Shown piece after piece: positions 29,331-39,600 of a stretch of 64,000 bases of DNA. A program made the position numbers and the translations under genes. The notes beneath the pieces were generated by a model, which worked only from the letters and a program-made list of their open reading frames with translations, had not been told where the DNA came from and searched no databases. This DNA is from Vallitalea pronyensis (GTDB lineage Bacteria > Bacillota > Clostridia > Lachnospirales > Vallitaleaceae). The stretch's first letter is position 1, and the number at the start of each line of letters is the position of its first letter. Location: contig NZ_CP058649.1 of NCBI RefSeq assembly GCF_018141445.1, forward strand, positions 3,863,001-3,927,000, written 5' to 3'.

Positions 29331-29410
29331 TCTTTATCATCATATATTATAAGCAACTTTGCCTTCCTATAGTAAGTACAAATATATGACTTGTGTATCA
29401 TATTATGACT
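29331..29410 (-). promoter_or_regulatory. Probable promoter of the URO-D/esterase/GH95 operon with degenerate operator
   Basis: The sequence ATGATAAAGA (minus strand, around 29331-29340) matches the ATGATAAACT -10 block of the other regulated promoters. Upstream are TATATGACTT (ending 29391) and TATTATGACTTCTTTA (29401 onward), the latter matching the far element of the permease and SBP2 promoters. Clear GTTAC half-sites are missing, so membership in the same regulon is uncertain. Confidence 0.45.
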
Positions 29411-29431
29411 TCTTTACGCTTAGGCATATGC

Positions 29432-29463
29432 AAAAGAGCAGAAAAGAAAACTTTTCTGCTCTT
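29432..29463 (-). terminator. Terminator after the 1267-residue beta-helix gene
   Basis: AAGAGCAGAAAAG pairs perfectly with CTTTTCTGCTCTT over a 4-6 nt loop, followed on the minus strand by TTTTGC. It lies 24 bp after the stop codon. It separates this gene from the URO-D operon promoter. Confidence 0.85.
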
Positions 29464-29486
29464 CATTGATTAAACGTTATTATGCT

Positions 29487-30515
29487 TTATTCAAAAACAC
29501 GGATATCATCGAAGTAAACATTGCCTATTTTTCCATCAGCCCACCAATCAGCTAATGAGATTTTCGTAAAGTGGCCTAAGCCAGTAGGTGAGGCTATAAG
29601 TGTTCCATCAATATACATATCGCATTTTGTTCCCGATGTATAATCAAACGTTAATTCATGCCAGCCTGTTGTTCGACTAACATTAGTTGCCGTATAGGTG
29701 CCATCAACCCTGTAAACATATTTGGATGATGATACCCCTGTATTCACACCTATTGCACGAGAATAACCAGAAGCATCCACATAAGCGAGAACACCTAAAG
29801 ATGTGTCGCTTGCATCATCATAGAACCATATACTGGCTTTATTTTGTTGATTTGTAGAAAAATTATGGACGATACCGTCTCTGTCTTCATTAAGTTCATA
29901 GGCATATGTACCGCTATGTTTTTGTGCCGTACTGGTTGTTGCTGATCCTTGATGGACTGCCCAATTACCAAACCCGCTTTCAAAGCCATCTGAAAAGGTG
30001 GGTGTTGACCCATCCGTGATGGATATGTCATCAAAATAAACGGTGCTTGATTTGTTATCTGCCCACCAATCAGCTAATGCTATTTTATTAAAATAGGTCA
30101 AGCCTGTTGGAGATGCTACCAATGTGCCATCAATGTACATATCACATTTTGTTCCCGATGTATAATCAAATTTTAATTCATGCCACCCTGTTGTTCGTGT
30201 TACATTGGTTGCAGTCCACGTGCCATCAACACGATAGACATATTTGGAAGTGGATGTATTGGTGTTAACGCCTAATGCTCTCGTATGGGAATCAGCATCT
30301 GCAAAAGCGGCAACAATCATGGATGTATCATTTGCATCATCATAAAACCATATACTCACACTTTTTTCTTGATTGGTAATAAAAGAATGTGTGACACCTT
30401 CTTTATCGGCATTAATCATAAGGGAGTGACTGCCACTATGTTTTTGTGCTGTACTGGTAGTTGGTGTCCCATCTGCTAGAACCCAATTGGAAAGCCCGTT
30501 TTCAAAGTCCTCAGA
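29487..30515 (-). repeat. Tandem duplication encoding two C-terminal binding domains
   Basis: Two adjacent segments of about 510-520 bp (29487-29996 and 29997-30515) encode the same domain twice. Shared stretches include STAQKHSG, SIWFYDDA, SKYVYRVDGT and TGWHELxFDYTSGTKCDMYI. The high match at DNA level around these stretches shows a fairly recent duplication or ongoing gene conversion. Confidence 0.9.
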
Positions 30516-33290
30516 TGTCATATCTGAACTTCCGCTTGGCAAATACTTTTCTATGAGTCCTATATCATCCACATAGCCCACATAATTGCCACTTGGTTTT
30601 TCTGCATAGATTGTCACACTTGTCACATTTGACCCTGTTGTAAACTCTAATTTCTGTTCGTTGACATCATAATCAAGGGATGATACATTAATTGATGTAT
30701 CACCTGTACCACCAGCCAAATATCCTTTGACACCTAGTTTAACACTCTCGCTTGCAGAGGATTTGAAAAACCTAAATCGGTCAATGAGACATATGTTTCC
30801 TGTCCCTTTGAAAACAAGATAAACATCATGGGTACCTGTCGTAGACTGAATATTCTGTTCTAATAGTTGCCATCCTCCAAAATGATTAGCTGGAAGGGCT
30901 ATGGTTCCAAGCAAAGTTCCTGAAGGTGAATCTCTCCTGACTTCAATTGTTCCTGAGCTTGATGTGTTATTAATGCCTACCTCAACTTTATCGAATAATG
31001 CTGAACTACCAAAGTCAATATTTGCAAAGGATAAGTAATCACCATTTTGCATATATCCTACACAACCTGAGCTTCGATAAGTTGTTTTTTCACCAATTGC
31101 CATGGATGCTGTGCTATAATTCTCAGCTTCAATGGCTTCTCCTGATACTTTTCCAAAACCTGATAACACATAGGTGGTATTGGGCTTTAACCCATTGATG
31201 GTTTGCTCAATTTTTTCACCGCTATCTAAAACAGCACTATATGTATTAGTTCTTACGATACCTGAACCCCGATAATCCCATCCATTACCTATTGCAATCT
31301 TAGGTGTACCCGTTGTTTGCCATCCTGTAAAATCTGCATATTCAAAGCCATTATTGGAAACATTGTTTTGATATTGTATCGCTGGTAGAGCATATACAGG
31401 ATTAGGAGGATTGGCAAAATCATGTCCGGCTTGCCACTTGGGTTGACCTGATTCATAGGCACCAGCATCCGGTGCACTTCCACTGAACCCATCGGTTACA
31501 CCTTCAATTTCCACACCGTAATCAATAGCGCCAGAACCACTAGCAAGTGTGAAATCACCGCTTGCTGCATTGGTAAATTGTGAAGAAGATGTGGTGGTAT
31601 AGTTATTGAGTTTCAACGTATCTGAACCTTTATCAGCCATATTGCTTTGAATATTATTGATGTATTTTGTACCATACATATCATTCTCGTACTTGGTACC
31701 TGATGGTGCCCAGCTGTAAATACTTCCTTTATTATAGATGGTATTATTATAGACAAGTGTAAAATTAGCAGGTACATTGACTTGAATACCAAAATTAGAG
31801 TTATTATATACCACATTATTATAAACTAATGTGTTGGAACAGAAATTGTCAAAATAGATACCTGAACCATAATGTGCTTGATTCTCATGGACAATGTTAT
31901 GATGAATTTGTGTATTATCCATGTTACTATTAGGTAAATAAACAGAGGCTGTATCACCTGTAAGCTTACACGTGTCAAAGATTTCATTATATTGAATAAC
32001 ACTTTTTGTCATCTGTCCAGATAAAGCAGATCTGGCTGTTGAGTTAATGGTGTTATGACTAATTAATTGATAGATTCCTGACATAAGAATACCGTTACCA
32101 TTCATGTTATACACGGAAGAATGATGAATGTAATTATTGATAATACGGTTATGTTGCCCACCAAGTTGTATAGCACTCCAGAACATATCCGTGATTTCAC
32201 TGTCACGAATGGTGTTGTATTCACCTTCTAATAAGATACCTGGCTTTGCACCCGAACGGGCAGGATCATTATTCATACCTTCTTTGAAAAACTTGTCAGC
32301 ACCCGTAATGAGACTATCTTTTATGGTACAATTGGATGCATTTTTGAAGTTAACTTGACTACCTCGTAAATGAATACCTTCTATCTGGATATGGGATTTA
32401 CCACTTAAATCAAATGCATATTCTCGACGACGAAATTCTACTGTTTTACTTGAGGGATTGCCGCCACCTGATACCCATAAATATAACGTGTTTGTAGACG
32501 TATCCTTATACCACTCATTGGCTGTATCCAGTGCATTTAATGAACCGGTTATAGCGTAAATGTCATTGGCTCTTGGTGTATACCACTCGGCCATATTAAA
32601 AAGAGGTGTATGGGTAATCGTACCTGTTGACCCGTTAAAATCGACAATTTTACCTGTTTGTATGGACCAGTTATTACATTGCACATACACGATTGCACCA
32701 TTCCAATAATCATTTGGAAAACTTTTTAGAGCGGAATCCGTTAGTGTCCAGTTGTTTTCTGATCCCCCATTTACAGATGAATCCACTGTAGCATAGGTGG
32801 CTCTATCAAGAAGATTGGTACTATTAGGCCATCTGGCTTCATGAATTAAGGCACCATCAACGAATAATGTATTCCCTGCCCCATTCATGTAGTCCCAGTT
32901 CACCGTTGCTTTGTAAATGGAACCTGAATGCTGAGTCCATCCTGTTACCAAGTCACTCCCACTTATGGTGACTTCTTCGTTATTATATTGTTTAAATAGA
33001 ATAGGATTGGTTGTTGTTCCTGAATGGGCAGGTGTGACTGTTTCTCGATAAACGCCCCCACGTACATAACATGTATCACCTGCTGTCATGACACTTGCTG
33101 CTTTTTGAATGGTCTTAAAAGGGGTACTGGGAGTTGTCCCGTTGTTTGAATCATTTCCTGTGGTTGCCACATAATAAGTTGTGCCAGCTGCACGTACGGT
33201 TATACCATACAAAGGTAACATAATGGTTGTCAGTAAGACAACCATGGCAATAAGCGCAAGCGTTTTATTCTTTACCCTTAAACATCTCAT
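29487..33290 (-). CDS. Secreted right-handed beta-helix protein with nested CBM6 and duplicated C-terminal domain
   Basis: A 1267-residue exported protein. A signal peptide (about 1-35, LPLYGITVRAAG) is followed by a beta-helix catalytic-type domain (about 37-640) starting YYVATTGNDSNNGTTPSTPF and containing HEARWPNSTN and many N-rich helix rungs. This resembles polysaccharide lyase/GH141-type beta-helices. Next is a CBM4-like jelly roll split in two (644-718 and 849-917) around an inserted CBM6 (719-848, EAIEAENYSTASM to IDRFRFFKSS). Two near-identical concanavalin-type domains end the protein (926-1098, 1099-1267). No anchor is visible. It probably cuts or binds polysaccharide outside the cell; the exact activity is unknown. 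GGAGG precedes the start, and it has its own operator-promoter and terminator. Confidence 0.88.
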   Translation of the reverse strand: MRCLRVKNKTLALIAMVVLLTTIMLPLYGITVRAAGTTYYVATTGNDSNNGTTPSTPFKTIQKAASVMTAGDTCYVRGGVYRETVTPAHSGTTTNPILFKQYNNEEVTISGSDLVTGWTQHSGSIYKATVNWDYMNGAGNTLFVDGALIHEARWPNSTNLLDRATYATVDSSVNGGSENNWTLTDSALKSFPNDYWNGAIVYVQCNNWSIQTGKIVDFNGSTGTITHTPLFNMAEWYTPRANDIYAITGSLNALDTANEWYKDTSTNTLYLWVSGGGNPSSKTVEFRRREYAFDLSGKSHIQIEGIHLRGSQVNFKNASNCTIKDSLITGADKFFKEGMNNDPARSGAKPGILLEGEYNTIRDSEITDMFWSAIQLGGQHNRIINNYIHHSSVYNMNGNGILMSGIYQLISHNTINSTARSALSGQMTKSVIQYNEIFDTCKLTGDTASVYLPNSNMDNTQIHHNIVHENQAHYGSGIYFDNFCSNTLVYNNVVYNNSNFGIQVNVPANFTLVYNNTIYNKGSIYSWAPSGTKYENDMYGTKYINNIQSNMADKGSDTLKLNNYTTTSSSQFTNAASGDFTLASGSGAIDYGVEIEGVTDGFSGSAPDAGAYESGQPKWQAGHDFANPPNPVYALPAIQYQNNVSNNGFEYADFTGWQTTGTPKIAIGNGWDYRGSGIVRTNTYSAVLDSGEKIEQTINGLKPNTTYVLSGFGKVSGEAIEAENYSTASMAIGEKTTYRSSGCVGYMQNGDYLSFANIDFGSSALFDKVEVGINNTSSSGTIEVRRDSPSGTLLGTIALPANHFGGWQLLEQNIQSTTGTHDVYLVFKGTGNICLIDRFRFFKSSASESVKLGVKGYLAGGTGDTSINVSSLDYDVNEQKLEFTTGSNVTSVTIYAEKPSGNYVGYVDDIGLIEKYLPSGSSDMTSEDFENGLSNWVLADGTPTTSTAQKHSGSHSLMINADKEGVTHSFITNQEKSVSIWFYDDANDTSMIVAAFADADSHTRALGVNTNTSTSKYVYRVDGTWTATNVTRTTGWHELKFDYTSGTKCDMYIDGTLVASPTGLTYFNKIALADWWADNKSSTVYFDDISITDGSTPTFSDGFESGFGNWAVHQGSATTSTAQKHSGTYAYELNEDRDGIVHNFSTNQQNKASIWFYDDASDTSLGVLAYVDASGYSRAIGVNTGVSSSKYVYRVDGTYTATNVSRTTGWHELTFDYTSGTKCDMYIDGTLIASPTGLGHFTKISLADWWADGKIGNVYFDDIRVFE

Positions 33291-33402
33291 AAGAAAACCT
33301 CCTAAATAAATTTATTGTTAAAAGTAGGCCTTACTTAGAACACATATGAAGTAACTCAATTTAATGAATTGATGCAAAAGTAATTTTAATTCAAAACTAT
33401 CA

Positions 33403-33504
33403 CATTTATCTTTTCTTTTTTCATTGTATTACTATTTTAAAAGGCTGTATAGGACAAGGTTGTTACTTTATTCATTTTTAGTTACTTTATTCGTATTTAG
33501 TTAC
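33403..33504 (-). promoter_or_regulatory. Promoter and predicted YesN-type operators for the 1267-residue beta-helix gene
   Basis: GATAAATG (minus strand, 33403-33410) occupies the -10 place. Three GTTAC half-sites (plus-strand reading) follow at 33462, 33481 and 33500, exactly 19 bp apart, each followed by a T-rich stretch (TTTATTC). The distance from -10 to the first GTTAC is 53-54 bp, as at the regulator and transporter promoters. An AT-rich TTATTATTTGACT upstream resembles the far element. The gene start is 113 bp downstream of the -10. Confidence 0.65.
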
Positions 33505-33573
33505 GCTTATAACCCATTTGGTTGATTATTATTTGACTAAATACTTGTTTTATTGCTATTTTTAGACAAAATA

Positions 33574-33610
33574 AGGCTGTATAAAAGACATACCTTACTT
33601 TTATACAGCC
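33574..33610 (-). terminator. Terminator after the 2971-residue gene
   Basis: GGCTGTATAAAAG pairs perfectly with CTTTTATACAGCC over a 10-nt loop, followed on the minus strand by TTATTTTG. It lies 23 bp after the stop codon. A partial copy, AAGGCTGTATA, stands alone near 33441. Confidence 0.85.
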
Positions 33611-33632
33611 CACTTGTATCATGATGTGATGA

Positions 33633-36600
33633 TTATTGGGTTACATTACCTTTTAGATAATACCAATCCTTAACCCAATTCACGGCGTCAGGACCAACAC
33701 CTCTGTTTAATACGTTGATTAAATCGCCTTTAACATGAATACCTGTGTTATCAATTGCTTTACCATATTTGCCTGCACATGGCTCATCAATAAGTATATT
33801 CTTTAGATTAGGGTATTTATTGTAAGGGCTTTTTTTACTAAACCAATCAATGGTTATGGGTTCCATGGATATAGGGTCCCTATGGGTTCCATAACCATGA
33901 ACATTCCAGTTATTAACACCTGTATATCCCCAATTGGTTATGGTTACACCATCATCTACATTTTTAAATGTATTACCAATGACAACGTTATCACGACCAC
34001 CATTTATGAAAATACCCCAATGGACATTCTCAATAACGTTATCGTAGATATGTGTGCCAGCCATTAAGTCGTCTAAATAGATAGCGGAGTTATCCACATG
34101 TGTTGTTTGGTTACCAATATCGTGGAAATAGTTATTTCTTATAACTGTTCCCCTGGTTAATACGTTTCTACCTGTATAGATTGCAGACTGATCACCTGCA
34201 TCAAGTACGACATCATAGAACTCTGTAAATTCAATGACATGGTCGTTTCCACTATACATGAGTGCATTATGTGGACCATCGGATATCTCACAGGCTGAAA
34301 CCCTATTACCTACACCACCCATGTTCACTGCAGGGTTATAAGTTTTTTTCACCGTTGCAAAGGTCTCAAATCGACACCCCTCAACATAGTTGTCCCCTCT
34401 TTCAAGTGTCGCTTGGTCACCGCCGCCTAGATTGATACCACCATTAACTTGGTATAGGATACAGTTAGAAAAACCGTTGTTTTTAGCATAATCCACTTTA
34501 TCGCCAATGGTTGCATTTTCTATGGAGCCTGCTTTTTCTCGTGTACCGCTGATATAGCAATTGCTGATGCGATTATCATGTCCACCATGAATTGCAACTG
34601 CTTGACCCATCATCACTTCCATGCGAATCCCATCAATTGTCAGATAAGATGTACTGTTAAATGTGAACATATCGTCCTCAAGATAAGGAATCTGCATTAA
34701 GTTATCTGCCTGCATATCTGCATCTGTTGGTGGGTAGAAGTAGAGATCAAAGTTCTTTTGATCAATATACCATTCACCTGGTGCATCCAGTTCTTCAATG
34801 AGATTGTATACGTAGAAGGATTTCCCATTTCGTACACCATAAGCACTTGGAACTCGTGATTCAATGGTACCATCTTCTGCAATGTCTTTTATAGGTATGG
34901 ATTGGTCTGAAAACTCATTTTGCCAGTAACCAAGCATCCATATGTCCTCTACACCTCTCCATTTTTTATAACGGTCACCCATGGGGCTACTTTTTATTTT
35001 GAAGCCATCATAAGGTTCACGACCTTCTGGAGGTACATAGCCTGGTCGACCAATGATATCATCTTTCCACATCCTAGGGATAGCTCCCATATGCACAACC
35101 TCTGTAATCTTGGTATTACCTGTATTGGGGTATCTAGCCAATGTCATGTCTTGATTATTAAAGATGACTGAATAATAGGGTACATCAAAGTTTTCACCAT
35201 TCTGATCATACACACCGTGTTCATGAATGGTTGTCAAAATACTTGTACTATGACCAAAATGCTGGAGTTTCTTATAGGTATTTATACCATATTGTCCTAA
35301 GTCAATGACATACACCTTATCACGTACATCCTCTTGAAGCTTGCTATACATGGGTGACTCAGCATTCACTTTACTAAACTTCTTCGTATCTAAGTCAATA
35401 GAACCTCTTAATGTAACATTATCGTCTTCATAAGCTTTGTAAGTGATTGGTTTGTTACGTGTGCCTGAATCCTTCTTATCAAAGACAATGCCTTCTGTTA
35501 CGTTATAAATACCTTCTTTTACATACACCACAATGCCGTCTTTAGGTAACTTATTTAGGGTTCTAATTTCGTCTCTTGCTCTTTGGATGGTTGCAAATGG
35601 CTTTAATGAGCTGCCATCTCCATTTTCATCGTCACCATCTGTTGCAACATAAATTTCTTTTCCATAGCGGTGGTTATCTTTCACGATAACTTTACAGGTG
35701 GTTTTTCGTTTTCCATCTTGGGTCATAGCTGTAATAACTGCTGTACCCATCCCCATTGCTGTAACCAAACCTTTATCAACAGTAGCAACACTTTCATCAC
35801 TAGAAGACCATACGGCTAAACGATCTGTTACACCTTCTGGAGTAATAATGGCATTGAGCACTTTTATCTCGGTTGGTTTTAGCTGGATTGATTTTACTTT
35901 TTTAGGTTGATCCGTTATCATCTTATCACTAATCTTAATGCTTTTTGCCTGGATCTCTTTGTAGTCAATGGCCACGGTAGCATTAGCACCGCTACTGGCT
36001 GTAACCGTTGCATTGGCTTTCCCATATTCTGCTCCACCTTTTACAGAACCGCCTCGGGATACCTGCAGAATATTGGTATCACTCACGGAGTAGCTAAACT
36101 TATCAGTGGTTGGATAGGAAGATTTTTCAGCTGTATAAGATAGCCTAGCTGGACTTATAACATGGGTATCATAATAGCCTAATGTTGCCTTGTTCTTAGG
36201 TAGTTTTATTTTCTTAACTGGGTTCTTCTCCAAGATTTTGAATTCATCAATAATAAAATAGGCACTTTTTGATGCATGTTCATAGTCAACAGTAATGGTA
36301 TCGAATGCTTTTACATGGTCACTGGCAATAAGCAAACGATTATCCATATATACTTTTAAACCATCTTGAGATGCAAGGTCAAATTCCAACTGATGCCAGT
36401 CACTAAGCCTTCTGATTTTTGTATCTTGTTCAGGTTGTACGACACCTTCTATGATCTCATAGATGTAATATCGACCTTCCGAATTACCATTGCTTTTAGC
36501 CCAGAATACCACTGCATTTTTTTCATCCCCTATGATGAATTTTACATCACTGGCATCGTAGCGGAAGTTTCTAAACCAAAATGACACGGATTTTTTATAC

Positions 36601-39600
36601 AAAGGTTTTGCAAAGGTATAGGTGGCATATGCCTTATGCACATCATTAACCTCTTCCGTGTTAACCATAAACCCTTTGCCATCAATGGATGTAATATTGC
36701 TGTCATCTGTCACCTTTGTTCCCCATTGAATATTAAATGGTGTTTCATCATCTAAGAAATTATAGTGTGTGTAGTCTTTAAGGATTGGCCTTAACTTGGT
36801 GATTGCATTGTTTAATGCATTAAGCTTTTCAACTAAATCATGATCTTCAGGCTTTGCCGCTTTTGCTTCGTTCAAGACTGTTTGAAATGCTGTCCAATCA
36901 CTTAACTCGTCATCATCGTCATCATCATCGTTATCATCATCGTCGTCGTCATCTTCATCATCGTCGTCATCATCTTCATCGTCATCATCATCGTCGATAT
37001 CCGATGTATAATCTTTTTTATAAAAACCATTTGCAAATTCAATACGTTTCAAGAGTGCTGTGTACTGCTCATTGGCAATGCTCTCAAAAGGTTCGTTATT
37101 ACGTATAACTTGTCCTGGTAGACCTCCTGACGCTTTTAACCGAACCATAATCTGATTAACAGCATAGGTGTTATTTCCTACAACTAGTGGTTTAGCTGTA
37201 CATGTGATAAAACTATTACCAAAATCTAAGCTGTATTCATAATCCGCGATGTTGTCGTAACCTGGTACATTTGTCCAGCTAAATGTATTCTCCTCATCAT
37301 TAACAATAGGTGCTGTAGGTGCTGCTTCAACTTGAATAGGGTTACCCATGGTACTTGCGATGGATAAATCATCGAAGTAGAATGGTATATCCTTCGTCTG
37401 CCAATAGTTCTCGAAGAGAAGGTAATCAAATCCTTTGGCTGGTCGTGTTGCTACCATCTGATCGTCAATGTACATGGTAACCGTCTGACCATCGGTATAA
37501 TCCCATGTAAACTTATGCCAGCCTTTTGACCTTGGAATCTTAGTTACACCAGCTTGATCATACTTGTCATCGCCTCGCCAGCTATAATAATTAGCGCTGG
37601 TGATACCTAATGATGAGCTTCCATACTTATTATAGAGGGTAGCTCCATTATGGATTTCACCTTGTTGCCCCAGTGCTGTACTTTCTAAATTTCTAACCAA
37701 CACCCGGGTATCTTCTAACATATCATCATAGACCCATAGGTTCATGACTTTGTTTGTATGAAGTTCTCCAAAATGTTTTACTACACCGAACTTATTATCA
37801 CTGCCATTTTCAATCTTCACCCCACGTACACCACTGCGGGAATGGGTACTATCCAAAATAACTTTTGGTCCTGTACTCGTGGTGTTAAAACCATTAAGAT
37901 CATCTTCTGTCTCAAACATATTTTGAAGAATCTCTGTACCGCCATTGTTCTTTTTGAAGTTTGCAATCAAATGTCTATTGTCTTTTATGTCAAAAATATA
38001 GATGGGGAACTCACTAACCACTTCTCCATTCTCTGTCCAATTGACAAAAGTGTAGTCTTGCTCCGGGACTGCTGATACTTTATGTTGATAACCTTCAAGT
38101 ATATTGGTTCTTGCTCCTTTAACCTTACCGCCAAGCCCAGGGTTAGCCGTTGTATTAATCGAATAGAGTTTACCTGGACCAACTTCTTCATGATTGTTCT
38201 TTTCATAGAAACAATCGTGCAAAACCTCATACTGCTTTTCATAAGTACCTAAATACCAATCTTTCGTCCAAAAAGAGTCGTCTACATTAATAAATGTATT
38301 ATCAATGAGTCTATTGTATTTAGCACTTTTAAGGTTATCGTCAAGGGCATAATATAAATGCTTGAATCGACCATAGGGACTATCAGGGTCATCCCAAGGC
38401 ACATCAAATACCACATTAGGGTCATGCGCGGAATGGGATAAACCTAAGTTATGGGTAAACCAGTTATTCAAATAGATAAAACCACCAATAGCTGTGCAGA
38501 TACCATGCTCTACATTCACAAAAGTATTACCAATAATGGTATTATCACGTCCACCACCTACAATAATCCCTTGCGACGTGTTTTCAAAAATATTATCAAT
38601 GATTGTTGTACCTGCAAAACCATCATCAAGATACACGCCTGCTCTGCCTGCTCCGCCTGCATGTCCAACAATATCATGGAAGTAGTTATTTCGAATAACC
38701 GTACCTCGCGATAGCGTGCTTCGGCCACAATAAATGGCTGCTTGGTCATCAGCATCTCGAACAACGTTATAAAACTCCGTAAATTCGATGAGATTCTCAT
38801 TACCTGCGAACATAAGTGCATTATGGGCATTTTCTGTTATTTCACAGAAAGATACCCGGTCACCTATTCCTCCAAGGCTCACTGCAGGGTTATAGGTGGT
38901 CTTCTTGAGACCAAAGTTCTTAAATAAACAGCCTTCTACAAAGTTGTAACCTCTCTCAAGGGTTTTGGGTTCGCCACTCATTATGCGAATACCACCATTA
39001 ATATTTAAGATGTCACAATATGAAAAACCATTATAAGTCGGGTTAACCGTATTACCTGTGCCGTCATCATAAGGTTGTATTTTCCCAACTGTACCATTAA
39101 TGTCATTAATCTTACAGTTGGTGATGAGGTTATGTGACCCTCCGTTAATTTCAACAGCATCGCCAACAGTTACTTCCATGCCTATGCCGTCAATGGTCAT
39201 GTAATTGGTATTATTAAACGTGAACATGATTTCTTCTAGACGAGGGATTTGAAGCAATTGTTCTTTTTGTATGTCCACACCATTTGGCGGATAAAAATAG
39301 AGTACAAAGTTTTCTTGGTCTATGTACCATTCCCCTGGTATATCAAGCTCCTCAATAAGATTATAGACATAGAATCTTGCATTTTTATCCACACCATATG
39401 AGCTTGGCTCATCTGCTGTAATTTGTTTGCCATTAATGCTTCTAACGGGTACGGACTGATCTGACCAGTTGTTACCCCAGTAACCAATCATCCATGCTCC
39501 AGTACCATCATGTGGACGTACCGAGTTGCTCCAATTGGAGACTTTATTAGCATCAGCGTTTAGCGCTTCAATAATAAAGACATCCTCCTGGTCTCTTTCC

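Noticed and set aside
33441..33451. A second terminator at AAGGCTGTATA near 33441
   Set aside because: It matches one arm of the terminator at 33574-33610 but has no pairing arm next to it.
36906..36995. The Asp-codon tract as a sequencing or assembly artefact
   Set aside because: It keeps frame within a long coding region, mixes GAT and GAC codons and contains Glu and Asn codons, which a simple artefact would not give. Length could still be misjudged.
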